A DNA stretch of 64,000 bases from Arthrobacter sp. KBS0703 (GTDB taxonomy: Bacteria; Actinomycetota; Actinomycetes; Actinomycetales; Micrococcaceae), in the NCBI RefSeq assembly GCF_002008315.2, contig NZ_MVDG02000001.1, forward strand, positions 1,736,001 to 1,800,000, given 5' to 3'. Position 1 is the first letter of the stretch; every line of letters begins with the position of its first letter. The translations under genes were made by a program, and so were the position numbers. Below are positions 9,571 to 17,957 of this stretch, in pieces. Under the pieces are notes generated by a model that worked only from the letters and a program-made list of their open reading frames with translations, did not search any database and was not told where the DNA came from.

Positions 9571-10122
9571 CTATCCTGGCACGGCCCCGAAACGGTACCG
9601 GAGCTCCACGATCCCCCGCCCCAGGGTCTGCGATTCCACCAACTCAAGCGGCGGCGTCGGGCCCTTCACGGGAAGCAGCCGTTTCCCGTCCCCGAGCAGC
9701 ACCGGGATGACAGAGACGATCAGTTCATCCAGGAGCCCGGCACCGGCGAACTGGGCGGCAAGGTCGCCGCCGCCCACCACCCAGATGTTCTTGCCCGCGG
9801 CGTCGCGCCTGAGGTCATCGATGAATTCGCTGATGTCGCCGCGCACGAACGCGATATCGGCGCCGGGCGGCGCAGCGAACTCATGGTGCGTGAAGATCCA
9901 GCAGGGCGTGTCCGGGTACGGCCAGTGGCCCGGTTCGTGGTCCATGAGCCACTGGTAGGTGGTCCCGCCCATGGCGATGCAGCCGATGCCGGAGATGAAG
10001 GAGTCGTAGCTTTCCTTGCCGCCTTCGAAACCGTCGAACTGCAACAGCCACGCGAGATCGTCATCCCGGGTGGCGATGAACCCGTCGAGGGACGCCGCAA
10101 CGTAATACTGGACACTGGGCAT
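9571..10122 (-). CDS. RibD C-terminal/dihydrofolate reductase-like protein
   Basis: 183-residue protein with the RibD_C fold. It starts with YYVAASLDGFIA (substrate/NADPH strand), has GGTTYQWL, and ends the nucleotide site with IWVVGGGDLAAQF followed by LLDELIVSVIPVLLGDGKRLL. Such small stand-alone reductases are common in actinobacteria and their substrates are mostly unknown. It converges with the thioesterase gene at a 4-bp gap. Confidence 0.85.
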   Translation of the reverse strand: MPSVQYYVAASLDGFIATRDDDLAWLLQFDGFEGGKESYDSFISGIGCIAMGGTTYQWLMDHEPGHWPYPDTPCWIFTHHEFAAPPGADIAFVRGDISEFIDDLRRDAAGKNIWVVGGGDLAAQFAGAGLLDELIVSVIPVLLGDGKRLLPVKGPTPPLELVESQTLGRGIVELRYRFGAVPG

Positions 10123-10184
10123 GGCCCAAGCCTAGCGATTCCGGTCCGGCGTTCCCAGAGTTCACTGACAGCCCTGCCGGCTTG

Positions 10185-10406
10185 TTAGCTGCTGAAGTAC
10201 GGGATGATCAGGTAGAGCCCGAACAGCACGGCGAGCCCGCACAGGGCGAAGCACGCGTAAGCCAGCGAACGGAGCCACCCGGGCGCGGTTGTCCGCTGGT
10301 CGCCGGCAATGGCGGTAAGCCGGACGCCGAGTGCATAGAGAACCACCACCGTCACCGCGGACACCAGCGTGGCGCCGGCTACGGTGAGGAGTTCCAACCA
10401 CTTCAT
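10185..10406 (-). CDS. Small two-helix membrane protein downstream of pit
   Basis: 73 residues with two hydrophobic segments (about 5-30 and 44-70) and a short charged loop between them. Its start codon overlaps the stop of the phosphate transporter gene by four bases (ATGA), so the two are translationally coupled. This points to an accessory or stabilising partner of the transporter, but that is inference only. Confidence 0.75.
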   Translation of the reverse strand: MKWLELLTVAGATLVSAVTVVVLYALGVRLTAIAGDQRTTAPGWLRSLAYACFALCGLAVLFGLYLIIPYFSS

Positions 10407-11620
10407 CGCTGCGTATCCTTTGACTCGTTTGCCTTGGCGCGGGCCCTGGCGAGGGCCTTCTTCTTCGCGAAACGGACGGCCGATCCGGCCTCCTCGACCT
10501 CCACGGCGTTGTGGTGGCCGACCTGGGACTTGCGGGAAACCACGAACATGTAGAGCACGGCGGCGGTGCCTGCCACGGCGGCGATGACCACGCCCACAAC
10601 CCCGGTCTTGACGAGCAGCGCGGTCAGGGCGCCCACGATGCCGGCGGCGGGCAGCGTGAAGAGCCAGCCGAGGGCGATCTTTCCGACCATGCCCCAGCGG
10701 ACGGACGTGCCTTTCCGGCCCATCCCCGACCCGATGACGGACCCGGAGGCCACCTGAGTGGTGGACAGCGCGAAGCCCAGGTGCGAGGAAGCCAGGATGG
10801 CGGACGCCGTGCTGGTCTCCGCCGCGAAGCCCTGCGCGGGCTTCACCTCGGTCAGCCCCGCCCCCATCGTCCGGATGATGCGCCAGCCCCCGGCGTAGGT
10901 GCCCACAGCAATGGCCAGGGCGCAGGCGGCGATGACCCAGATCTGCGGACCCGAACCGGGACGCTGGCTGCCGGCCGAAATGAGGACCAGCGTGATGATG
11001 CCCATGGTCTTCTGGGCGTCATTGGTTCCGTGGGCGAGGGCCACGAGGCTTGACGTGAAGATCTGGCCGGTGCGGAAGCCCCCGCGCTTCTGGGTGAGCT
11101 TGCTGCCGGTCTCCGGATCATGCCGGGAGGTGAGGGCGTAGGCCAGTCGGGTACAGACGTAGGCAACGATGCCGGCGATCAGGGGCGCAAAGACGGCCGG
11201 AAGGATGACTTTCTGGAGGAGGGTCTCCAGATTCACGGAGTTGAACCCGATGCCGGCGATCGCGGCGCCGATGAGTCCGCCGAAGAGTGCGTGCGACGAG
11301 CTTGAGGGCAGCCCCTTGAGCCAAGTCACCATGTTCCACAGAATGGCGCCCATGAGACCGGCAAAGATGATGTCCGGTGTTATCTGGACGCCGTCGGAGC
11401 CTTCGCGAATGATGCCGCCGGAGACCGTCTTGGCCACTTCCGTGGACAGGAACGCTCCCACGAGGTTCAGGATCGCCGCGAGAGTAACTGCAGTCTTCGG
11501 CTTGATGGCACCGGTGGCGATAGGCGTGGCCATCGCGTTCGCGGTGTCATGAAAACCGTTCGTGAAGTCGAAAAATAATGCCAGCGCAATGACCAGCGCC
11601 ACCATGAAGGTGATATCCAC
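10403..11620 (-). CDS. pit: Low-affinity inorganic phosphate transporter, Pit family
   Basis: 405-residue PiT family protein that imports phosphate (as metal-phosphate) with protons. The two family signatures are present: DFTNGFHDTANAMATPIATGA near the N-terminus (residues ~18-38) and ALAHGTNDAQKTMGIITL in the second half. About ten membrane segments can be read. Start ATG at 11620. It forms a two-gene operon with the 73-residue membrane protein. About 215 bp upstream are free of genes and presumably hold the promoter, though I see no clear consensus there. Confidence 0.93.
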   Translation of the reverse strand: MDITFMVALVIALALFFDFTNGFHDTANAMATPIATGAIKPKTAVTLAAILNLVGAFLSTEVAKTVSGGIIREGSDGVQITPDIIFAGLMGAILWNMVTWLKGLPSSSSHALFGGLIGAAIAGIGFNSVNLETLLQKVILPAVFAPLIAGIVAYVCTRLAYALTSRHDPETGSKLTQKRGGFRTGQIFTSSLVALAHGTNDAQKTMGIITLVLISAGSQRPGSGPQIWVIAACALAIAVGTYAGGWRIIRTMGAGLTEVKPAQGFAAETSTASAILASSHLGFALSTTQVASGSVIGSGMGRKGTSVRWGMVGKIALGWLFTLPAAGIVGALTALLVKTGVVGVVIAAVAGTAAVLYMFVVSRKSQVGHHNAVEVEEAGSAVRFAKKKALARARAKANESKDTQR

Positions 11621-11835
11621 CTGTTGCCCAATCTGCAGAGTCGACGTTCAGCAGTTCCACTTCCCCTGCCTGCCCTGCACAGCATAGTTCACCGAAAGTT
11701 AATACGGCGGGAGCTGCAGAGCTGCAGAACGGGCTTGAAACCCTATAGATCGTACGCGCCTTGGCCATGAGCTCCAACCTGCGCACTCAACCGGGTTTGC
11801 GGGGGCCGGCCGGCGGGATCCGGCGCGGGGTGTTG

Positions 11836-12342
11836 TCACGGCGGACCCTGGGCGAAGATCCGGATGGTTTCGAGCTCCTGCGGAGACAGGCCGGTCCGCG
11901 GGTCCGGCGACACCAGCAGTGCCCGCGCTCCCAGGATCCTCGCCCAGGCCTGGGCGCGGCCCTCATAGGCGAGCTGGTCGTCCACCCAGATGATCCGCTC
12001 AGGGGTGCTTATGCCCACGTCGGCCTGGATTGCTTCCAGCTTCCACCACTCCGCGCCGCTTCCCGCGCCGTCCGCGGTGAGCACGGGCCACCGGCTGCCG
12101 TTGAGCCCCGTGGCCGGGCAGAGGATGGCCGGAGCCAGCTCCTCCCAGCTGGTCAGCCACACGCACCGGAGGCCCGGCACCGGCACCAGCCGGTTCAGGT
12201 CCTCCACCAGCTCCGCCGCGTACGCCACCTCGAGCATTCCGGCGTACGCGTACCGCCAGGCGGTGCCCCACGGCGTGCCGCCCGTCGCACCGAAGGGGCA
12301 CACCACGCCGTCCACGTCCAAATACAATGAGACATTTCCCAC
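11836..12342 (-). CDS. HAD-like phosphatase domain protein
   Basis: 168 residues. The N-terminal strand LYLDVDGVVCPFG carries the DxDG(V) nucleophile motif of the haloacid dehalogenase superfamily. A second motif (VWLTSW, Thr/Ser at strand 2) and the metal-binding acidic pair WVDDQ follow in the usual order. No cap domain is evident. Related short actinobacterial proteins have no assigned substrate. Confidence 0.75.
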   Translation of the reverse strand: MGNVSLYLDVDGVVCPFGATGGTPWGTAWRYAYAGMLEVAYAAELVEDLNRLVPVPGLRCVWLTSWEELAPAILCPATGLNGSRWPVLTADGAGSGAEWWKLEAIQADVGISTPERIIWVDDQLAYEGRAQAWARILGARALLVSPDPRTGLSPQELETIRIFAQGPP

Positions 12343-12421
12343 GGCGTTCCCTCCGGAAGCCGAACTTCGATTCTGCGGCCCACGCTACGGAACCGGCGTC
12401 CGGACAGGCAAGGCCCCTCAG

Positions 12422-13291
12422 CTACTCGTCGTGGTGGATTTTGTGCACCCTGGTGACCACCGTGGGGCATGGCACGCGCGTCAGGACCGCGTGCGCCGTC
12501 GAACCGAGCAGGAGCCTGCTGAACCCGCCCCGTCCCCGGCTGCCGATCACCAGCATCCGGGCATCCGCCGCCATCTCAACGAGCGCCTTGGCCGGGTCCA
12601 TGTCGCTTTCCAGCCGCTGATGCACCACGAGGTCGGGGAACCTGTCGCCCAGCCCGGCGACGCTTTCGGCGAGGACAACCTTCTCTTCTTCCTCCATCGC
12701 CTCGGCGAGCCTGCTGGCGGGCTGTCCCCGCGGTATCCATCTGGCGGGCTGCCGGAAGGCCAGGACCGCTGTCAGTTCGTCCCCTTCGCGGTCAGCCTCG
12801 GCGGCCGCAAGCGCAACAGCCTGGCTCGACTCCTCGGAGCCGTCCACGCCCACGACAACTCCCCGCCGTTCGGGTCCCGGGAGGTGCGGAATGACCGCCA
12901 CGGGGCTGTCCGATGCGGTGACAATCTGGAGCGCCCTGTCGGTCATGGGCCCGCCGTCGGCCCAGTACCTGTCGTGTGATCCGATGACCAGCAAGGAAGC
13001 GTCCCTGGACATCTCCTTAAGTGCCGACCCGGTGCCGCCGTGCCGCAGCTGGATCTGGACGTCGACGCCGGGCGCCCGCAGGGCTGCGTCCTGCTGAACT
13101 TTCCGCAGGAGCTGCAGGGCAGACTCCTTGATCATCTCGTGGTACTGGAATTCCTGCGCTATCCACCGGTCATCCACGGCATGCATGGCGATCACGGGAA
13201 GCTTGAGCCGGGCTGCGCGATCGAGGGACCACGCCATTGCGGCCTCGCTGCCCGCCGACCCGCTGACGCCGACGACAATTGGTTTGTTCAT
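12422..13291 (-). CDS. Tandem universal stress protein
   Basis: 289 residues with two UspA domains (about 1-140 and 150-285). Each domain starts with a strand of the type IVVGVSGS / VVVGVDGS and ends with the ATP-binding GSxGRGG-like loop (LVIGSHDRYW in the first, LVIGSRGRGGFSRLLLGSTAH in the second), so only the second repeat has the complete nucleotide motif. Start ATG at 13291 gives MNKPIVVGVSGS. An in-frame reading from 13378 adds 29 non-conserved residues. Divergent from phosphoketolase, so both may respond to the same energy or oxygen stress. Confidence 0.9.
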   Translation of the reverse strand: MNKPIVVGVSGSAGSEAAMAWSLDRAARLKLPVIAMHAVDDRWIAQEFQYHEMIKESALQLLRKVQQDAALRAPGVDVQIQLRHGGTGSALKEMSRDASLLVIGSHDRYWADGGPMTDRALQIVTASDSPVAVIPHLPGPERRGVVVGVDGSEESSQAVALAAAEADREGDELTAVLAFRQPARWIPRGQPASRLAEAMEEEEKVVLAESVAGLGDRFPDLVVHQRLESDMDPAKALVEMAADARMLVIGSRGRGGFSRLLLGSTAHAVLTRVPCPTVVTRVHKIHHDE

Positions 13292-13527
13292 TTCGGAAAC
13301 CTGCCCTGCTCCATCGCACTGCCTTGCTTCATCGCAAAGCCCGTGGTCAGCAGGCCGAGGGGCCGCTGATACCTTCATTTTCCTCCGCCCGCTGCTGCCC
13401 GCGTAAGGGCTTTGGGCCCCACGCGGGGGCGTCCTTCAGCCCCGGCACGGAGTCCCGGAGCGCTCGGATTCCTCGCGGGTAGACTGTGCCCGTCAGCGCT
13501 GTAGCAGGACCGACGAGAGGCACGTGC

Positions 13528-15924
13528 ATGGGCAGCACCGAAGCAGGCCAGGAAATCTCCGACGACGAACTTGAGCTGCTGAACCGGTACTGGGATGCGG
13601 CGAACTACCTGACCGTGGCCCAGATTTACCTTCAGGAGAACCCGCTGCTCCGGGAGCCGCTGGAGCCGGACCACATCAAGCCGAGGCTGCTGGGGCACTG
13701 GGGAACCGGTCCGGGCCTGTCCCTGGTGTACGTGCACTTGAACCGGCTGATCAGGCGGACGTCCGCAGAGGTTCTGTTCGTGGCCGGACCGGGGCACGGC
13801 GGCCCCTCCGTCGTGGCCAACGTCTACCTCGAGGGCACCTACTCGGAGATATACCCCGACGTCGGGCAGGACGTTGCCGGGCTGCGGCGGCTCGCGCGGC
13901 AATTCTCGACTCCGGGCGGCGTGGGCAGCCATGTGGGCCCGGCCACCCCGGGATCCATCCATGAGGGCGGCGAGCTGGGTTATTCACTCATGCACGCGAC
14001 CGGGGCGGTCATGGACAACCCGGGGCTGATCGCCGCCTGCGTGATTGGCGACGGCGAGGCCGAAACCGGGCCGCTGGCAGCATCATGGACGGCGCCGTTC
14101 TTTCTCAACCCCGCACGGGACGGCGCAGTCCTGCCGATCCTGCACCTCAACGGACACAAGATTTCGGGGCCCACGGTGCTCGGCCGCCGCTCAGACGCGG
14201 ACGTGGAAGCCCTGCTGCGAGCGCACGGCTGGGACCCGGTGACGGTTTCCGGAGACCGGCCCGGTCACGTCCACCGGGCGATGGCCTCGGCCGTCGACCG
14301 AGCGTACGCTGACATCCGGGACATCCAGGAGCAGGCCCGCGGCGGCCGCACGGCGGACGCCGCCCGCTGGCCCGCCATCATCCTGCGGACACCCAAGGGG
14401 TGGACCGGCCCTGAAACCGTGGACGGCAGCCCGGTCGAGGGAACCTTCCGCGCCCACCAGGTGCCGCTCTCCGGCGTCAAGGACAATCCGGAGCACCTCG
14501 CGCTGCTTGAACAGTGGATGCGTTCCTACAAGCCGGAAACTCTTTTCGATGACGCCGGCCGGCTCGTACCCGAACTGGCAGCGCTGGCGCCGGAGGGCCG
14601 GCTGCGGATGGGGTCCGTGCCCCCGGCCAACGGCCAGCCGGCCGTCCCGCTCGTGATCCCTGACCTCGGTCAGTATGCCGTCAACCCCGGCGAGCGCGGC
14701 TCCACCAGCAGCGAGACCACCAAACCGCTCGGCGAACTGTTCAGGGACCTCTACCTCAGCACGGCGGACAACCCCCGGTTCCGGCTGTTCTGCCCGGACG
14801 AGACCAACAGCAACCGGCTGGGTGCCGTGTTCGAAGCCACGGACCGGTGCCTGCTCCTTCCCCCGCACGGCGGTGACGCCGCGGACGACCACGTCTCGCC
14901 GGACGGCAGGGTCATGGAGGTGCTCTCCGAGCACCTGTGCCAGGGCTGGCTGGAAGGCTACCTGCTGACGGGGAGGCACGGGTTCTTCGCCAGCTACGAG
15001 GCGTTTGCGATGGTCAGCGCCTCCATGACGGTCCAGCACGCCAAGTGGCTGCAGCACGCCCGCGAGCTCGAATGGCGCTCCCCTGTTCCGAGCCTGAACA
15101 TCCTGCTGACGTCAACGTGCTGGCGAAACGACCACAACGGGTTCAGCCATCAGGGTCCTGGCCTGATCGACACCGTGCTTTCCCTCTCGGGCGAAGTGAC
15201 CAGGATCTACCTCCCGCCGGATTCCAACACCCTGCTGGCCACGGCGGAGCACGTCCTGCTCAGCACCGACTACGTCAACCTCGTGGTGGTGGACAAGCAG
15301 GCCCATCCCCAGTACCTCACCCTTGAGGAAGCACGTGCCCATGCCGAAGCCGGAGCATCGCGCTGGGCCTGGGCCGGGAATGAGGACCAGGGCGGCACCG
15401 CCGGCCCTGACATCGTCCTCGCCTGTGCTGGGGACATCCCCACCGAGGAGACGCTGGCCGCCGCGTGGCTCCTGCAGCGGCACGTCCCGGACGCCCGTGT
15501 GCGGGTGGTCAACGTCATGGACGCGATGGTCCTTCCGCCCAGGGACACCCACCCGCACGGTCTCGACGACGGGACGTTCAGTTCGCTGTTCACGGAGAGC
15601 TGCGATGTGGTTGTCGCCTGGCACGGCTACGCACGATCGTTCCACCAGTTGCTGCACGGCCGCCCGAACCCGGAACGCTTCCACGTCCGCGGGTACAGCC
15701 AGCAGGGAACCACCACAACGCCCTTCGACATGGTGGTGCTCAACCGCATGAGCCGCTACCATCTGGCCCTGGAGGCGCTCCGGCGCATGCCGCGGCAGCT
15801 TCCGGGCGCCAAAGCGCTCACGGACCATTGCAACCGGCAGCTGGACGCCCATGCCGAGTACATCCGCGAGCACTTCGAGGACCTTCCGGAGATCCGCGAG
15901 TGGGCCTGGACGCCGCCGGGCTAG
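13528..15924 (+). CDS. xfp: Xylulose-5-phosphate/fructose-6-phosphate phosphoketolase
   Basis: 798-residue thiamine diphosphate enzyme that splits xylulose 5-phosphate (or fructose 6-phosphate) with phosphate to acetyl phosphate and a shorter sugar phosphate. It has the XFP N-terminal block (NYLTVAQIYLQENPLLREPL, LGHWGTGPGLSLVYVHLNRLI), the ThDP-binding GDGEAETGPLAASW, and the C-terminal RDTHPHGL and GYSQQGTTTTPFDMVVLN blocks. ATG at 13528 follows GAGAGG. In aerobes it feeds acetate/acetyl-CoA metabolism. No acetate kinase gene is adjacent in this window. Confidence 0.95.
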   Translation: MGSTEAGQEISDDELELLNRYWDAANYLTVAQIYLQENPLLREPLEPDHIKPRLLGHWGTGPGLSLVYVHLNRLIRRTSAEVLFVAGPGHGGPSVVANVYLEGTYSEIYPDVGQDVAGLRRLARQFSTPGGVGSHVGPATPGSIHEGGELGYSLMHATGAVMDNPGLIAACVIGDGEAETGPLAASWTAPFFLNPARDGAVLPILHLNGHKISGPTVLGRRSDADVEALLRAHGWDPVTVSGDRPGHVHRAMASAVDRAYADIRDIQEQARGGRTADAARWPAIILRTPKGWTGPETVDGSPVEGTFRAHQVPLSGVKDNPEHLALLEQWMRSYKPETLFDDAGRLVPELAALAPEGRLRMGSVPPANGQPAVPLVIPDLGQYAVNPGERGSTSSETTKPLGELFRDLYLSTADNPRFRLFCPDETNSNRLGAVFEATDRCLLLPPHGGDAADDHVSPDGRVMEVLSEHLCQGWLEGYLLTGRHGFFASYEAFAMVSASMTVQHAKWLQHARELEWRSPVPSLNILLTSTCWRNDHNGFSHQGPGLIDTVLSLSGEVTRIYLPPDSNTLLATAEHVLLSTDYVNLVVVDKQAHPQYLTLEEARAHAEAGASRWAWAGNEDQGGTAGPDIVLACAGDIPTEETLAAAWLLQRHVPDARVRVVNVMDAMVLPPRDTHPHGLDDGTFSSLFTESCDVVVAWHGYARSFHQLLHGRPNPERFHVRGYSQQGTTTTPFDMVVLNRMSRYHLALEALRRMPRQLPGAKALTDHCNRQLDAHAEYIREHFEDLPEIREWAWTPPG

Positions 15925-15956
15925 GCTGGCTCTCCCAATTCAGGTGGAACCGCGGT

Positions 15957-16631
15957 TCACGTCGCGGCCGACCGCCCTGTCCCGAGCATCCGGGCGACTT
16001 TCTCCTCGAGTGCCGCACGTGTTGCATCGGGCAGGACAATCAGGCCCTCCAGCTCGTGCCGCGCGCGCTTGTACGCCGTCTGCCGTTCGGCCGGCGTGGC
16101 GGCCTCATCTTCGGCGATCCGCAGCAGCTTCCGTGCCGTCGCTAGCTTCTGGCGTTCCTCCGCTGAAAAGTTGCTGTCCCTGATGCGCCGGGCTTCGCGC
16201 TCGGCGATGTCGAACGCGAGCTCAAAACTGCGAACGGCTGCGCGGTATTCGTCCAGGCGGGTCCTGTTGCCCATGCGGGCCGGATCCGCAGGCCGCAGCC
16301 CGTCGGCTTCCCGTTTGGCCCGCAGGAACGCCACGGTGAGAGGTTCCCGGACGTCCGTCATGACGGGGAAGTCGATGAGTTTGCCCACGTCCAGCTCGTA
16401 GTCCAGCCAGCGCCGGTTGACGTCATCGTGCGCGGCCAGCAGCGCCGCGACCTCGGCTTCGCCGGCCTGCTCCGCCGAGAGCGCCTGGTTCCGGAGCCGG
16501 TAGAGCTCCACCCTGCGCTGGTGCCGCTGTTCGCTGGCCTTCGACCACGCCTTGCTCCACCCGCCAACGACTCCGCTCAACGGAAATATGAGCCACCAGA
16601 AGTGGCCGATGAAGTCAAAAAGGGGCTGCAT
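15957..16631 (-). CDS. Hypothetical membrane-anchored coiled-coil protein
   Basis: 224 residues. One N-terminal hydrophobic segment (about 5-24) is followed by a long charged, helix-rich region with heptad-like runs of Ala/Leu/Glu/Arg, for example around residues 35-75 and 125-215. I recognise no enzyme motif. The codon usage and length support a real gene. It may be a membrane-tethered coiled-coil protein. Confidence 0.65.
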   Translation of the reverse strand: MQPLFDFIGHFWWLIFPLSGVVGGWSKAWSKASEQRHQRRVELYRLRNQALSAEQAGEAEVAALLAAHDDVNRRWLDYELDVGKLIDFPVMTDVREPLTVAFLRAKREADGLRPADPARMGNRTRLDEYRAAVRSFELAFDIAEREARRIRDSNFSAEERQKLATARKLLRIAEDEAATPAERQTAYKRARHELEGLIVLPDATRAALEEKVARMLGTGRSAAT

Positions 16632-16720
16632 TCGTCAATGGTCGCACCGCCCCGCACGCACCTCAAGGGTGCAGTCGCCGTGCCGGGGCAACGCCTGCTC
16701 CGACCCGCGCGATGGCGCCG

Positions 16721-17158
16721 CTAGGAAGCCGGCGCTGCCTGTCCGCCCGGGGCGTTGACGTTGACCAGCCACGCGATGCCGAACCTGTCGGTGCACATGC
16801 CGAAGATGTCGCCCCACGGCGCGCGTTCCATCGGGACCGTGACGGTGCCGCCGTCACCGGACAGCTTGTCGTAGTAGCCGCGCAGTTCGCCTTCGTCCTC
16901 TCCGCTGAGGGATACCGAGATGCTGGTTCCGGGCGTGTAGTCCATGGACTTGGGGGTGTCGGCCCCCATGAGAACGAAGCCTTTGTCCGCAGTCAGCATC
17001 CCGTGCATGATCTTGTCCGCCTCGGCCGGGTCCTCGCTGGCGTTGAAGTCCCCGAAGGTGTTCAGCGTGAGTTGGCCGCCAAAGACGGACTGGTAGAAGT
17101 TCATGGCCTCGCGGGCGTTGTCACGGAAGCTGATGTACGGGTTGAGCAGCGTGGACAC
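16721..17158 (-). CDS. VOC family protein, PhnB/YjdN type
   Basis: 145 residues of the glyoxalase/bleomycin-resistance (VOC) superfamily, PhnB-like subgroup. Family features are the opening LLNPYISFRDNAREAMNFYQSVFGG, the central DKIMHGMLTADKGFVLMGAD and the final block PWGDIFGMCTDRFGIAWLVN. The function of PhnB-like proteins in actinobacteria is not settled. Confidence 0.88.
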   Translation of the reverse strand: MSTLLNPYISFRDNAREAMNFYQSVFGGQLTLNTFGDFNASEDPAEADKIMHGMLTADKGFVLMGADTPKSMDYTPGTSISVSLSGEDEGELRGYYDKLSGDGGTVTVPMERAPWGDIFGMCTDRFGIAWLVNVNAPGGQAAPAS

Positions 17159-17282
17159 GGTCGGTTCTCCTTATGTGGCGGAACTTGTGTGACGGAAGTG
17201 AAGCACTACAAATGTTGCCCCAAACCCGGCCGCGTTCATAGGGGTTCTCCCGGTTCCCCGCGGCGTCACGTTCCCCGCGGCG

Positions 17283-17957
17283 TCAGGGCCGGAACCGGTA
17301 GCCGATGCCCGCCTCGGTCAGGAGGTGGCGCGGATTGCCGGTGTCCGCTTCCAGTTTGCGGCGGAGCTGGGCGATGTAGACGCGCAGGTAGTTGGCTTCC
17401 TTGGCGTAGGCGGGACCCCACACGGTCGAGAGGATCTGCTGCTGGGTGACGAGCTTTCCGGGGTTGCGGACCAGGAGTTCCAGGATGCTCCATTCGGTGG
17501 GGGTCAGCCGCACCGACTCCCCGTTCCGGGTGACCACCCGCTGGCCGAGGTCCACCGTGAATTCGGCCGTGGTGACGGTGGGCGCTTCTGCGGCCTCCGG
17601 GGCCCGGCGCAGCAGCGCACGGAGCCGGGCGAGGAGTTCCTCCAGGCCGAACGGCTTGGTGATGTAGTCATCGGCCCCGGCATCCAGGGCGTCGACTTTG
17701 TCGGCTGACCCGTGCCGGGCAGAGAGCACCAGCACGGGCGCACTGCTCCAGCGGCGGAATTCTGTCAGCACGGCGGCCCCGTCCATGTCGGGGAGCCCGA
17801 GGTCCAGAACCACCAGGCCGGGCGGGTTGCGGGTGGCCGCCAGCAACGCCGAGCGGCCGTCCGGGGCAGTGTCCACGCTGTACCCGTGCGCCTGCAGGGT
17901 GATCCTCAGGGCCTTCAGCAGGTGGGGATCATCGTCCACCACGAGGATGCTGGTCAC
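17283..17957 (-). CDS. kdpE: KdpE-type response regulator
   Basis: 224-residue OmpR/PhoB-class regulator. The receiver domain (1-115) has the acidic pocket DDDPH, the phosphoacceptor Asp in LVVLDLGLPDMDG and the conserved Lys in DYITKPFG. The winged-helix DNA-binding domain fills residues ~130-224 (RLTPTEWSILELLVRNPGKLVTQ). Starts at a GTG overlapping the kinase stop (GTGA), so it is translated with the kinase. In E. coli KdpE drives the kdpFABC potassium pump. No such pump is in this window, and the divergent KimA-like gene is the obvious target. Confidence 0.88.
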   Translation of the reverse strand: MTSILVVDDDPHLLKALRITLQAHGYSVDTAPDGRSALLAATRNPPGLVVLDLGLPDMDGAAVLTEFRRWSSAPVLVLSARHGSADKVDALDAGADDYITKPFGLEELLARLRALLRRAPEAAEAPTVTTAEFTVDLGQRVVTRNGESVRLTPTEWSILELLVRNPGKLVTQQQILSTVWGPAYAKEANYLRVYIAQLRRKLEADTGNPRHLLTEAGIGYRFRP